DNA of 5,544 nucleotides from Deferribacteraceae bacterium (lineage in GTDB: Bacteria; Chrysiogenota; Deferribacteres; Deferribacterales; JAISNW01), in the NCBI GenBank assembly GCA_031278965.1, contig JAITJJ010000200.1, positions 1 to 5,544 on the forward strand, read 5' to 3'. The translations under genes and the position numbers were made by a program. Shown in pieces: positions 5,527-5,544 of the stretch (the first letter of the stretch is position 1; each line of letters opens with the position of its first letter). Under the pieces are notes generated by a model that was not told the DNA's origin, made no database searches, and saw nothing but the letters and a program-made list of their open reading frames with translations.

Positions 5527-5544
5527 AGATCGGAAGAGCACACG
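5527..5544 (+). other. Illumina TruSeq adapter remnant (not biological)
   Basis: The final 18 bases, AGATCGGAAGAGCACACG, are identical to the beginning of the standard Illumina TruSeq 3' adapter. An exact match ending at the window edge is explained by read-through of a short insert that was not trimmed before assembly. Genomic sequence should be taken as ending at 5526, and the bases just before it may rest on few reads. Confidence 0.97.

Overview
The window holds a two-gene, tripartite-type drug/solvent efflux operon (a periplasmic adaptor lipoprotein followed by an inner-membrane RND pump of the AcrB/HAE1 family) and, upstream of it, a gene for an unrecognised small lipoprotein. All three genes lie on the minus strand, so transcription runs from high to low coordinates. 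RND pumps, adaptors and two lipobox lipoproteins point to a diderm (Gram-negative) bacterium with moderately AT-rich intergenic DNA. I cannot place the phylum from these genes alone; the proteins do not look like close copies of the enterobacterial or pseudomonad versions.

Layout from the right edge. The last 18 bases (5527-5544) match the start of the Illumina TruSeq adapter exactly, so biological sequence ends at about 5526 and the window probably reaches a contig end. Positions 5369-5526 are AT-rich intergenic DNA with an imperfect hairpin, a 20-bp-spaced direct repeat and a plausible sigma-70 promoter for the lipoprotein gene (5368-4715). Positions 4404-4714 form a signal-dense 311-bp gap: a long bulged hairpin just after the lipoprotein gene with a third copy of one arm, an upstream palindrome, a near-consensus promoter (TTGACA-N16-TATAGT) with an 11-bp palindrome over its -35 box, and a leader of about 115 nt carrying a second hairpin. 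The adaptor (4403-3249) and the pump (3219-94) follow with a 29-nt gap and are evidently co-transcribed. A probable intrinsic terminator sits at 41-66, and nothing else is recognisable in positions 1-40.

How the parts work together: the lipid-anchored adaptor would link the proton-driven pump trimer to an outer-membrane channel of the TolC type. No such channel gene is present here, so it must be encoded elsewhere or just beyond the left edge. The pump keeps the full proton-relay set. The adaptor retains only the arginine of the channel-docking (RLS) motif at its hairpin tip. No regulator gene is in the window, although the promoter carries operator-like palindromes. I found no convincing evidence of a wholly new system; the most unusual items are the regulatory structures in the 4404-4714 gap, the widely spaced ribosome-binding site of the pump gene, and the altered adaptor tip.
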